From Candidatus Benthicola azotiphorus (GTDB lineage: Bacteria > Gemmatimonadota > Gemmatimonadetes > Palauibacterales > Palauibacteraceae), in NCBI GenBank assembly GCA_947581745.1, contig CANPVW010000074.1, forward strand, positions 1 to 7,424: a stretch of 7,424 nt of DNA. Reading direction: 5' to 3'. The number at the start of each line of letters is the position of its first letter. Positions within the stretch are counted from its first letter, which is position 1. Below the pieces are notes generated by a model. The model saw only the letters and a program-made list of their open reading frames with translations, made no database searches and was not told the DNA's origin. The translations under genes and the position numbers were made by a program. Positions 1 to 7,002 of this stretch are shown piece after piece.

Positions 1-194
1 CCATCGCCCTCGTGGTGACCTACGATCTGTCGGAAGTCGGGCTGGAAGGCACCTCGACCCGCCTCAGCGTTTCGGTGAACGCGGAGGGCGAGATGCAGCC
101 GGGGTGGGCGGAGACCGTCGAGGGCGTCTGGCACCACTTCATCGACGAGCGATTCGTGCCCTACATGGAGGCCGGCGGACGGGCCGGAGGCTGA
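1..194 (+). CDS. C-terminal fragment, probable SRPBCC/AHSA1-like protein (5' end outside window)
   Basis: Only the last 63 codons are present. The frame is open from base 3 (I-A-L-V-V-T-Y-D) to a TGA at 192-194, with no start codon required inside the window. The visible peptide has a beta-strand pattern (VVTYDLSEVG, then GTSTRLSVSVNAEGE) followed by PGWAETVEGVWHHFIDERF, likely a long final amphipathic helix. This order of T-Y-x-L, G-T-x-L-x-x-x and a GW-E-x-V helix is what the end of SRPBCC-fold proteins (AHSA1/polyketide cyclase-like, small hydrophobic-ligand-binding domains) usually looks like. No catalytic residue or ligand can be deduced. The gene runs convergently into addA and overlaps its last 34 bp. 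The coding identity is fairly secure because codon usage is GC-biased and the fold pattern is sensible. The family name is an inference from a short tail. Confidence 0.5.
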   Translation, partial: IALVVTYDLSEVGLEGTSTRLSVSVNAEGEMQPGWAETVEGVWHHFIDERFVPYMEAGGRAGG

Positions 195-3100
195 GCCGGG
201 CCCTCGACGTCCACCGCCACGTTCGGATGGGTGAAGTGGAGACTCACGCGAACGGGCGGACCCAGCACGGCCGTGGCTGCCTCGCGGTACACCTGCGCCT
301 GCACCTCGTACGTCGCAGCGATGCCGGGCACGGCGTCCGGCTGGATCTCGTGCGTCTTGAAATCCACGATCCAGACCCGATCGCCTTCCGTCCGCCCGCC
401 GACCGGATCGCTGATCCGCAACAGGTCGTACACCCCGAGGCGCCACTGGCGGGGGCCGACGAGGTGCGCGAACGGGAGCTCCCTCCAGTGGTCTCCCTCC
501 ACGTAGTGCGCCCACTCCTCGCTCCGGACGACGGACGCGATCTCGGCCTCCAGCGCTGCGCGGTAAGCCGATCCGGGCTCGAGGAGCGTTTCCGACTCCG
601 GCGCGTCCAGGCCCGCGATCGCCTCGTCCAGGATGCGCGCCAGCTCCGCCTCCTCCTCGATTCTCTCGAGCACCCCGTGAATCAGGGTGCCCCGTACCTC
701 GGCGGGCAGCCTCGCACCGCTTCCCCCGCCTGGCGCGAAGAGGTCCCCGGGGATCACTCCGTGGCGGTAGCGGAGCTCCCATGATCTCGGATCCCGCTCG
801 CGCAGACGCAGCTCCGTGGCCGAGGTGGAGAAGCTCAGGGGCGGCATTTCGATCGGCCTCGTGATCTCCGGCGGCTCACCCTCGATCACGTTCTCCATCC
901 ACCACAGCTGGACGGGCGCCGTCGCGAGAGACTGCTGAATCGGGTCCGGGGTCCTGAACAACACGATGCGAGGCGAGGTCCCGGTGGCGGATGAGTCTGG
1001 ATCCGAGTGGTTTCCCTGCTCCGTGTGCCGGCGGGCGGCGAACAGGTCGAACTGCCCCCGGCTGTCCTCCGGCTCCTGATCGAAGCCGAAAGCGTCCAGC
1101 TGCCGCCCGGTCCGCGTGGCGGTGTCGTCGTCGGTCGCCGGTTCCGACCGACGGTCGCGGGCCGAAACGTCCGCGAGCCCTTCCTCCGCCGACCTCGCGG
1201 CGGCTTCGTGGGCCTCCACGGCCCCTGCCAGCCCGGCCTGCAGCCACCCCGCGTATCCCTTCGCCTCCTCGACGGGCCCCGCGACGATCAGTCTGTCCCG
1301 AGCACGGGTCGCCGCCACGTAGAGCAGGCGCGACTCCTCGGCGTGGTCCTCCGCCAGGGCCGTCTCGAACAGGCGCGCCGAACGGATTCCCCGCTCGTCC
1401 TGGTTACCCATGTACACGGGCCCGAAGGACGGGTCACTCCAGAAAGTGCCACTGAGGCGGCGGCCGGTGTCCGGCCCACTGCGCGTTCCCGCCAGGAACA
1501 CCACGGGCCACTCGAGCCCCTTGGCCGTGTGTATCGTGCTCAGGGTGACCGCCACGTCATCCTGACTCGTGAGGGGCGCCTGCGGAATCCCCGTGTCCTG
1601 TTCGCCCCAGCGGTCCCACAGTCTGAGGAAGCCGCCGAGCGGGAGGTGCCGGTAGTCGTCCAGAAGGGCCTGGAAGCGCTCGATGTTGGCCAGCGCCTCC
1701 GCGGGGTGGTCCCTCAACAGGAGATGGAGCCGATAGCCCGTCCTGTCGAGGATCCGCTCGAGGATCTCGCCGTGGTCCGCCCGGTCCACCAGACGGTGAG
1801 CCTGCTCGATCGCCTCCAGGCCGCGTCGCAACGCCTGGATCTCCACCTCGTGGATCCGGTCTGACTCGGGAGCCGCGAAGGGCTCGATCCGGCCGCGCTC
1901 GAGGAGTTCGAGGTACGCCTTCGCCTGCCCCAGGTAGGTCGCTCGCGCCGAGGCGGCCCCGACCGCGGGATCGAGCCGCACCCGGGCCAGCACCTCGTCC
2001 CTGAGTCCGACAAAAGGCGCCCTCAGGAAGGAGAAGGCGCGCAGGTCGTCGCTCGGATTGTCCACCAGGCGGAGCGCCGTCACCACGTCCTGGATCTCCT
2101 GCCGATCGGTGAGGTCGCCGGCCGAGCTGTTGTAGAACGGGACGTCGTACTGCCGCAGTCCCTCCTCCAGTCCCCGCAGGACGTCCCGGGTACGGGCGAG
2201 GATCGCGATGTCGCTGAACCGGCAGGCCCGGAGCCGTCCGCTCTCCGGGTCGCGCACCAGTCCGCCGTCTGCCAGCTGTCGGATGCGGGAAGCGATCAGC
2301 CGGGCCTCCGCCGCCTTCACGTCGTTCCCGTTCCGGTCGTTGACCAGCCACTCGACCCCCGCTGCCGCGGTTTCCCTCACGGCGGGCCGGAGCGGCACGT
2401 AATCGACCGAGCTGCGTGCCGATGTGGCGCGAAGCTCCTCCGCGCGCGCTGCCATCACCGGACCGCACACCCGGTTCACGAAGTCGACGACCGCCGGCTC
2501 GCTCCTGAAGTTATGGCTCAAGTCCAGGAGCTGTCCGGTGCGACCGAGGGACGCTCGCACGTCGTTCCACACCCCGATGTCGGCTCCACGGAAGCGGTAG
2601 ATGCTCTGCTTCGGGTCGCCGACCAGAAACAGTTGCGGGCGGACCAAAGCGGATCCGACATCCGCGACATCCGCGTCGCCCAGTGCCGCATCGATCGCCG
2701 CGCTGCGCTCCGGCAAGGGCAGCCCGGCGATCGCGAACGCGATGTCCCGCTGCGCAGCGTCCGTGTCCTGGAATTCGTCGATGATCAGGATCCGGTACCG
2801 GCTCCGAACCGCCTCGAGCGCCGGGCGCGTTCCCGGCCGTGTCAGCAGCCGGCGCGCATCGAGGATCAGGCTGTCGAAGTCCCGGAGGTTCTCGGCCTCC
2901 AGCCAGGAGAGCCACCGCCCGAGCGCCCGGTGGGCGTAGAGGTACAGAGAGGCCGCGATGTTCAGTGATTCCCGGTCGTGCTCTCGACCCGCCGGGTCGG
3001 GGTCGGCGAGCCCGGCGCGCTCCGCCAGCTCCCACAGGAGCGCCTCGTCCAACCGTTGCTCGGCCTGAGGCTCGTGCGTCACCCAGCTCGCGTAGCGGCG

Positions 3101-3694
3101 CGCATGCCACCGGATGTCACGCATCACCTCGCGGACGTTTCCGATCGCTCCGTTCCGGTGCGTACCGTCGTACATCCCCTTGAAGCGGCGGACCAGCGCC
3201 TGCGCCCCCGGCTCCGCCGCCGCCAGTGCCCGCTTGATCTCGTCTCGCAGCAGCTCATCCTGCTGCACCCGGGCCTCGCGCTCGTCCAGCACCCGGAACG
3301 TCGGGTCGATTTCCAGCCGGAGCGCGTGCTCACGCAGAAGCTCCGCGCAGAAGCCGTGAATCGTCCCCACCGAGGCGCCGTCGATCTCCCAGCGCAGCTC
3401 CTGCCCCCGCTCGGACGCCTCCACCTCGGCGCGCAGCTTCTTCTTCAGATCGTAGGCCGCCTTCTCGGTGAACGTAATGGCGGCGATCTGGTCCAGGCGG
3501 CAGGGCGACTCGCAGGGCGGCAGCGAGGCCGGAGGGTCGCCCGCCCGCCCGGCCTCGAGTCCCAGCAGCCACAGGATCTTGCCCACGACCGTCGTGGTCT
3601 TTCCGGTCCCGGCGCTGGCCGCGAGCAGCACGTCACCGGCGGCCGTGACTGCGGCGGCCTGCTCATCGGTCCAGTGAACCTCGCGAATCGGCAT
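161..3694 (-). CDS. addA: AddA-type ATP-dependent helicase/nuclease subunit (UvrD-family motor plus PD-(D/E)XK nuclease)
   Basis: This 1177-aa protein is the motor and nuclease subunit of an AddAB double-strand-end processing enzyme, acting in recombinational repair. Seen: Q motif WTDEQ (8-12); Walker A AASAGTGKT (25-33, Lys32); motif Ia ITFTEKAA (73-80); motif Ib TIHGFC (111-116); Walker B IDEFQDTD (305-312); motif III GDPKQSIYRFRGAD (359-372); motif IV LSHNFRSEP (392-400); motif V TIHTAKGLEWPVV (720-732); motif VI ESRLLYVAATRARDRL (787-802). A polar, probably disordered linker spans about 838-905. The C-terminal RecB-family nuclease has His1006 (GTLIHGVLE), Asp1090 (GVYDLL), Asp1111-x-Lys1113 (VDFKTHE) and Q1132-x3-Y1136, so both activities look intact. 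Length is close to the roughly 1200 aa usual for AddA. The ATG at 3692-3694 lies 3 bp after the addB stop and has a GGAG six bases upstream. The 3' end overlaps the convergent gene by 34 bp. Odd points are a longer than usual segment between motifs II and III, and clamp-motif-like peptides in the linker. The nuclease-active, Walker-less partner argues for AddAB rather than RecBC or AdnAB. Confidence 0.93.
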   Translation of the reverse strand: MPIREVHWTDEQAAAVTAAGDVLLAASAGTGKTTTVVGKILWLLGLEAGRAGDPPASLPPCESPCRLDQIAAITFTEKAAYDLKKKLRAEVEASERGQELRWEIDGASVGTIHGFCAELLREHALRLEIDPTFRVLDEREARVQQDELLRDEIKRALAAAEPGAQALVRRFKGMYDGTHRNGAIGNVREVMRDIRWHARRYASWVTHEPQAEQRLDEALLWELAERAGLADPDPAGREHDRESLNIAASLYLYAHRALGRWLSWLEAENLRDFDSLILDARRLLTRPGTRPALEAVRSRYRILIIDEFQDTDAAQRDIAFAIAGLPLPERSAAIDAALGDADVADVGSALVRPQLFLVGDPKQSIYRFRGADIGVWNDVRASLGRTGQLLDLSHNFRSEPAVVDFVNRVCGPVMAARAEELRATSARSSVDYVPLRPAVRETAAAGVEWLVNDRNGNDVKAAEARLIASRIRQLADGGLVRDPESGRLRACRFSDIAILARTRDVLRGLEEGLRQYDVPFYNSSAGDLTDRQEIQDVVTALRLVDNPSDDLRAFSFLRAPFVGLRDEVLARVRLDPAVGAASARATYLGQAKAYLELLERGRIEPFAAPESDRIHEVEIQALRRGLEAIEQAHRLVDRADHGEILERILDRTGYRLHLLLRDHPAEALANIERFQALLDDYRHLPLGGFLRLWDRWGEQDTGIPQAPLTSQDDVAVTLSTIHTAKGLEWPVVFLAGTRSGPDTGRRLSGTFWSDPSFGPVYMGNQDERGIRSARLFETALAEDHAEESRLLYVAATRARDRLIVAGPVEEAKGYAGWLQAGLAGAVEAHEAAARSAEEGLADVSARDRRSEPATDDDTATRTGRQLDAFGFDQEPEDSRGQFDLFAARRHTEQGNHSDPDSSATGTSPRIVLFRTPDPIQQSLATAPVQLWWMENVIEGEPPEITRPIEMPPLSFSTSATELRLRERDPRSWELRYRHGVIPGDLFAPGGGSGARLPAEVRGTLIHGVLERIEEEAELARILDEAIAGLDAPESETLLEPGSAYRAALEAEIASVVRSEEWAHYVEGDHWRELPFAHLVGPRQWRLGVYDLLRISDPVGGRTEGDRVWIVDFKTHEIQPDAVPGIAATYEVQAQVYREAATAVLGPPVRVSLHFTHPNVAVDVEGPAQPPARPPASM
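1040..1102 (-). other. Two candidate beta-clamp-binding peptides in the AddA interdomain linker
   Basis: Within the polar linker between the helicase and nuclease domains of AddA lie QLDAF (residues 865-869, bases 1088-1102) and QFDLF (residues 881-885, bases 1040-1054). The established eubacterial sliding-clamp-binding pentapeptide consensus is Q-L-(S/D)-L-F. QFDLF differs from it only by Phe at position 2, and QLDAF only by Ala at position 4. The surroundings are Asp/Glu/Ser/Arg-rich and probably unstructured, which is where such linear motifs usually sit. That these peptides bind DnaN is inference. Confidence 0.35.
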
Positions 3695-3697
3695 GCT

Positions 3698-6600
3698 CTA
3701 CTCCGCGATCCGATCGAAGCGGGTCCCGTCGGGGAGGCTTGCCCGATTCCGCGTTACTTCCATGCCCGGCTGCCAGTCGACGATCGGCGCCGAGGCGGCC
3801 TGGACCGCCTCGAACAGTCCGGCGCGCACCCGTCCGGGAATCGAGAGGGCGAGGCGCAAAGTGGGCTCGGCACGGCTGAACTTGATCTCGTACTTGTTGG
3901 CCGGACTGCCCGGCTGCCGGATCGCCCGGTAGCGCCCCGAATCCACCGGCCCGAGTCCGAGCACGTCGACCGCCTTCATGTAAAGAGCCGTCTGGAGCAG
4001 GGCCCCGTCCTGATAGCCCTTCTGCTTGGGGAGACTGGAGAATCCGCTCTTGTAGTCCAGCACCCGGAGCACGCCGCCCTCCGGTCCTCCGAACCGATCG
4101 ACCCGGTCGATCCGGCCACGCAACAGCAGCTTCGCCGGCCGGGCGGTCACGTCGAGTCCCGAGACTTCCACGAGTGGCTGGTCCTCGAACCCGAACCGGA
4201 GCTCCACCTCTACCGGCCGCTCTCCCTTCCTGGACGCGTGGGGGAGCTCCCACTGGAGGTAGGCTCGCACCTGGTCGCGGACGTCCTGACGGGTGACGTC
4301 CCACAGAGGCTCCAGACCGAGCCACTCGTTCCGGTTCGCCTCCAGTCTCTCGATGACGTCATCCGCCACCTCGTCGAGAGTGCGCGCCGCCGCTTCGTCG
4401 AGCTCGGCCGGTGGGTCCTCGAGCACGCGTGCGTAGAACCCCTCCAGGATCGCGTGCGCGACGCTACCGAAGGTCATGGCGCTGGTCTCCTCCTCCGCCT
4501 CCGCCACCTCCTCGAGCCCCAGCACTCTGTGAAGCAGGAAATCGAACGGACGCTTCCCGTATTCCTCCAGCTGGCTCGGCGACCACGGGTAGTCCGGGCC
4601 GTACCTCCGTTCCAGCTCCGCGAGCACCGCAGGATCTCTCAGCTTCCCGTTCCACGCGGTGGGACGCAGCGAGATCGCCCGATCCACGGCGAATACACTC
4701 AGCGGACTCAGCTCCCCCTGTCGGGGAGCGCCGACGTCGCCGGCCAGGTCCGACTCGTGCCGCACGAAGTCATCGAGACCACCGGAGCGGAGCTCGTCGG
4801 CGAACGCCCCGAGCACCGCGTGGCGGACGGAGTCCGCGAAGGCCGTCTCGACCTCGTCGCGGGCCCCGCCGAGACGCACGCGCTTGAGCCTGAGGACGTC
4901 CGCGCGCCGCTGCTGCCCGGGACTCACGGGCGACAACCCGAGATCCCTCCCCTCGATCGCTTCGAGATCGAGGGTGCGTGGCAGTTCGGTGCCGGGATCG
5001 TGTCGGGGAACCATCAGGGATGGAAGTCGCGGCACTCCGTTCGCATCGGTCGTCCGATACGTGATCGTCACCGATCCGCCGCGCGCCACGGAACGCCACA
5101 GGGTCCGCTCCCGGCGCATGGCTTCCGTCCGGTCGGTCAGTGGCAGGCCGAGCTCACGCAGACGGAGGCGCTCCTCGTCCGAGAAGACACCCTGTGACGT
5201 CGGGGCCCGCGGGAAGACCCCGTCGTTGGCGTGAACGATGAACGTGTGCGCGAACGGACTCAACGAGGCCTCGTGAGCCTCGAGCACCTGCACCCCCTCC
5301 TTGAGCGGCGTCGAGAGCGAAAGCTCGTTGGCTTCGAGCAGCCTGCGAAGGCGCTCGTACCAGTCGCCGGGCAAGAGGGGATCACCCGACATGATGAGGT
5401 CCCGCCACTCATTCAGGAGTCGCACGACGTGCTCGGAGCCTCGCTGGTCGAGCCGCACGAGGTCCCATCGATCCCCCACCGGCTGACACAACCGGGACCG
5501 GACGTCGAAAAGGCACCCCCTCAGGATGTCGAGGGTGAGGTCGATCCAGTCCGCCTCCGGACGCGCCCCCGCGAGGCCCCCGAGCTGCTCGAAGAACTCC
5601 TCGAACCGGGGGAGGTCATCACGCAGGCGCCGACCGGACACCCCCATCCGGCGCCACCGCCGGCCGTCCTCCGATTCGATCTCCTCCCCCAGCTGGCGGA
5701 GCGCGGCGCGCCATTCGCCGAGTCCCTCGCGGCGTCTCGCGGCCGCCAGCACGTCGACCGGCCGGAGGTCGACGCCCGGCGAGAAGTACGGACTGGCCAG
5801 GACCTGGCGCAGTCTCTCGAAGCTCCAGCCGTCGGCTTCCGCCCGCAGCACCTGGAGGAGCGCCTTCAGAACCGGGATCTCTGCCAGCACGCTCCTCAGG
5901 CGGGCCGTCGAGGGAACGCCCGCCTGTTCGAGCGCCGTGTGCAGCACGCGCGTGTCGCGGTGACCCGATCGGGCTACGACGGCGATCCGGTGAGGATCGA
6001 CCTCACCTCCGGCGAGCAGGCCCTTGATCCGCTTCGCCACCCAGACCGCTTCTCGAACGGAGTCCGGCGCGGGCTGGACCTCAGGCTCGGGGACCGAACC
6101 CTCCGCATCCTCGACGACTCGGGCGGAGCCCGTCGCCAGCGCGTCCCACTCCGACGGCTCGTCCTCGAGGGGCAGGTAGACGAGCACCTCGACCTCTTCC
6201 TGCTCGGACAGCCGGCGGAACAGCAGGTGACGGGCCCGGAGCGAGGTGATGCCGAAGACGTGGAGCCGGGACGCCCCGGCGATCGCCTCCCGCAGCGCCC
6301 CTTCCTCGACGCGTCGCGCCACCATGGCGTGAATGGAGCGTGGATCGTAGAGCTCCCGGGCCTCCAGCTCGGCCAGGAAGGCCTCGTAGGTGTCGACCAC
6401 CCAGGCGTTTCTGCGGCGTGTGAAGTCGTCGCGCCCGAGCGGCCTCAGCGCGTCGCCCAGGACGGCCGGCGTCACGCCTTCCGGAAGGAGCTCGCTGAAC
6501 ACCCGATCCAGCATGTGCGTGCCCGCCGGTCCCCGGTCCCGGCCCGCCGTGCGCACCCCCGCGCGCAGTGCCGCCTGTCCCGCGAGGCGCGCGACCAGCA

Positions 6601-6871
6601 TGCGTCCCGTGAGGATCCCCACCGGACGCGCCTCGATCCCGAACATCCGGCGGAGATCCGAGAAGAACGCGAACGGAGGGTCCATCCACCCGGGCACTCC
6701 GCGAAGCGCGGCACCCTCGAGCAGCGCATCCCGCTGCACCCGGTGCGAGAGCAGGAGGAAATCGGTGAAGCCGCCCGGACCCGGCCGGTCGCCGACCGCG
6801 TCGAGGAAGTCCCCGGAGCAGGCGCGCCACAGCGCGGCATTCGAGTCCGAACGAACGATTCGAAGTGGCAT
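3698..6871 (-). CDS. addB: AddB-type subunit: inactivated helicase fold plus PD-(D/E)XK nuclease, without Fe-S cysteines
   Basis: This 1057-aa protein is the probable partner of AddA in a heterodimeric end-resection enzyme. The N-terminal half resembles a UvrD-like fold with no usable ATP site: the region where Walker A would lie reads RIVRSDSNAALWRACSG and has no GKT. Remnants of later helicase regions are seen at RIAVVARSG (295-303), VQVLEAHEASLSPFAHTFIV (527-546) and ERTLWRSVARGGSVTITY (588-605). The C-terminal nuclease starts at WSPSQLEEYGKRPFDF (763-778) and has His806, Asp922 (GRIDRVD), Asp939-x-Lys941 (VLDYKSG) and Q960-x3-Y964, so it should cut DNA. In Bacillus AddB one Cys before and three after this domain hold a 4Fe-4S cluster. 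Here the first position is Arg774 and no Cys follows residue 462. The ATG at 6869-6871 is preceded by no strong Shine-Dalgarno (a GGAAGGG is too far, about 17 nt), so the start is reasonable but not decided by an RBS. It is the first gene of the operon with addA 3 bp downstream. An alternative label is 'PD-(D/E)XK nuclease family protein'. Confidence 0.88.
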   Translation of the reverse strand: MPLRIVRSDSNAALWRACSGDFLDAVGDRPGPGGFTDFLLLSHRVQRDALLEGAALRGVPGWMDPPFAFFSDLRRMFGIEARPVGILTGRMLVARLAGQAALRAGVRTAGRDRGPAGTHMLDRVFSELLPEGVTPAVLGDALRPLGRDDFTRRRNAWVVDTYEAFLAELEARELYDPRSIHAMVARRVEEGALREAIAGASRLHVFGITSLRARHLLFRRLSEQEEVEVLVYLPLEDEPSEWDALATGSARVVEDAEGSVPEPEVQPAPDSVREAVWVAKRIKGLLAGGEVDPHRIAVVARSGHRDTRVLHTALEQAGVPSTARLRSVLAEIPVLKALLQVLRAEADGWSFERLRQVLASPYFSPGVDLRPVDVLAAARRREGLGEWRAALRQLGEEIESEDGRRWRRMGVSGRRLRDDLPRFEEFFEQLGGLAGARPEADWIDLTLDILRGCLFDVRSRLCQPVGDRWDLVRLDQRGSEHVVRLLNEWRDLIMSGDPLLPGDWYERLRRLLEANELSLSTPLKEGVQVLEAHEASLSPFAHTFIVHANDGVFPRAPTSQGVFSDEERLRLRELGLPLTDRTEAMRRERTLWRSVARGGSVTITYRTTDANGVPRLPSLMVPRHDPGTELPRTLDLEAIEGRDLGLSPVSPGQQRRADVLRLKRVRLGGARDEVETAFADSVRHAVLGAFADELRSGGLDDFVRHESDLAGDVGAPRQGELSPLSVFAVDRAISLRPTAWNGKLRDPAVLAELERRYGPDYPWSPSQLEEYGKRPFDFLLHRVLGLEEVAEAEEETSAMTFGSVAHAILEGFYARVLEDPPAELDEAAARTLDEVADDVIERLEANRNEWLGLEPLWDVTRQDVRDQVRAYLQWELPHASRKGERPVEVELRFGFEDQPLVEVSGLDVTARPAKLLLRGRIDRVDRFGGPEGGVLRVLDYKSGFSSLPKQKGYQDGALLQTALYMKAVDVLGLGPVDSGRYRAIRQPGSPANKYEIKFSRAEPTLRLALSIPGRVRAGLFEAVQAASAPIVDWQPGMEVTRNRASLPDGTRFDRIAE
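3701..3706 (-). promoter_or_regulatory. addA ribosome binding site inside the addB 3' end
   Basis: On the minus strand the sequence reads GCGGAG, TAGAGC, ATG. GGAG (3701-3704) lies 6 nt before the addA ATG and encodes the last sense codon region of addB, whose TAG is at 3698-3700. A terminating ribosome would sit on the addA start, so translation of the two subunits is probably coupled. This supports the ATG at 3694 as the addA start. Confidence 0.6.
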
Positions 6872-6924
6872 CCGGGCAACTTATCACGCCCTTCCGACAG
6901 GTGGCAGGGCCGACGGGCCGGCTC

Positions 6925-6953
6925 TTGCCGGCTGCGCTCGGCTGATTTATAGT
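6925..6953 (+). promoter_or_regulatory. Sigma70-type promoter of the phd-PIN operon
   Basis: A -35 box TTGCCG (6925-6930, 4 of 6 to TTGACA) and a -10 box TATAGT (6948-6953, 5 of 6 to TATAAT) are separated by exactly 17 bp. Transcription would start near 6960, about 43 nt before the antitoxin GTG. The -10 sits at the edge of an AT-rich island in an otherwise very GC-rich window and overlaps the left arm of the dyad at 6949-6974. An overlapping CATAAT (6954-6959) could act as an alternative -10. The assignment is by consensus match only, and promoter consensus in this lineage is assumed. Confidence 0.55.
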
Positions 6954-6974
6954 CATAATGGTCGTTATGACTAT
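6949..6974. promoter_or_regulatory. Perfect 26-bp dyad operator, likely antitoxin autoregulation site
   Basis: The left arm ATAGTCATAA (6949-6958) and right arm TTATGACTAT (6965-6974) are exact reverse complements over 10 bp, around a 6-bp spacer TGGTCG. The dyad covers most of the -10 box and the predicted transcription start of the Phd-PIN operon. Phd/YefM antitoxins are known to bind palindromic operators at their own promoters, often with the toxin as co-repressor, so this is the expected operator by position and symmetry. There is no T-run after it and it lies upstream of the gene, so it is not a terminator. Whether it also affects addB, which starts 78 bp away on the other strand, is unknown. 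Confidence 0.75.
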
Positions 6975-6990
6975 TTTCTGTCCCCTTTGC

Positions 6991-6996
6991 AGGAGG
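6991..6996 (+). promoter_or_regulatory. Consensus Shine-Dalgarno that fixes the antitoxin start at GTG 7003
   Basis: AGGAGG lies 6 nt upstream of GTG at 7003-7005. An in-frame ATG at 6958 would add 15 residues, but it lies inside the operator dyad, at or before the predicted transcript start, and has no RBS. The extra residues (MVVMTIFCPLCRRTT) do not belong to the Phd fold. The GTG start gives the usual compact Phd N-terminus. Confidence 0.8.
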
Positions 6997-7002
6997 ACCA
7001 CA

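Noticed and set aside
3494..3514. Cys61 and Cys65 (CESPC) in AddA as a metal site
   Set aside because: Only two nearby cysteines exist, with no further Cys or His ligands in the domain, so a cluster or zinc site cannot be supported.
4486..4515. Pyrimidine-rich tract (CTCCTCCTCCGCC type)
   Set aside because: It encodes the Glu/Ala-rich stretch EEVAEAEEE of AddB; the strand asymmetry follows from codons and needs no triplex or other DNA-level explanation.
4950..4974. 9-bp inverted repeat CCCTCGATC / GATCGAGGG with a 7-nt loop
   Set aside because: It lies inside addB and is explained by the coding sequence for L-D-L-E-A-I-E-G; there is no T-run and no positional reason for a regulatory role.
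2978..5197. 739-codon open frame on the plus strand
   Set aside because: It is antisense across the end of addB and start of addA, spans two genes with clear helicase and nuclease motifs, and has an Arg/Leu/Pro/His-rich composition typical of antisense frames in GC-rich DNA.
5231..6952. 573-codon open frame on the plus strand
   Set aside because: It is antisense to addB in the same complementary register, has no recognisable motif, and ends in the toxin-antitoxin promoter region.
6949..6974. The dyad as a terminator for an upstream transcript
   Set aside because: The arms are AT-rich, there is no following T-run of useful length, no gene enters from the left on the plus strand, and it overlaps a promoter -10.
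6958..7002. Upstream ATG that would extend the antitoxin by 15 residues
   Set aside because: The ATG is inside the operator dyad, at or before the predicted transcript start, lacks an RBS, and the GTG at 7003 has AGGAGG at ideal spacing.
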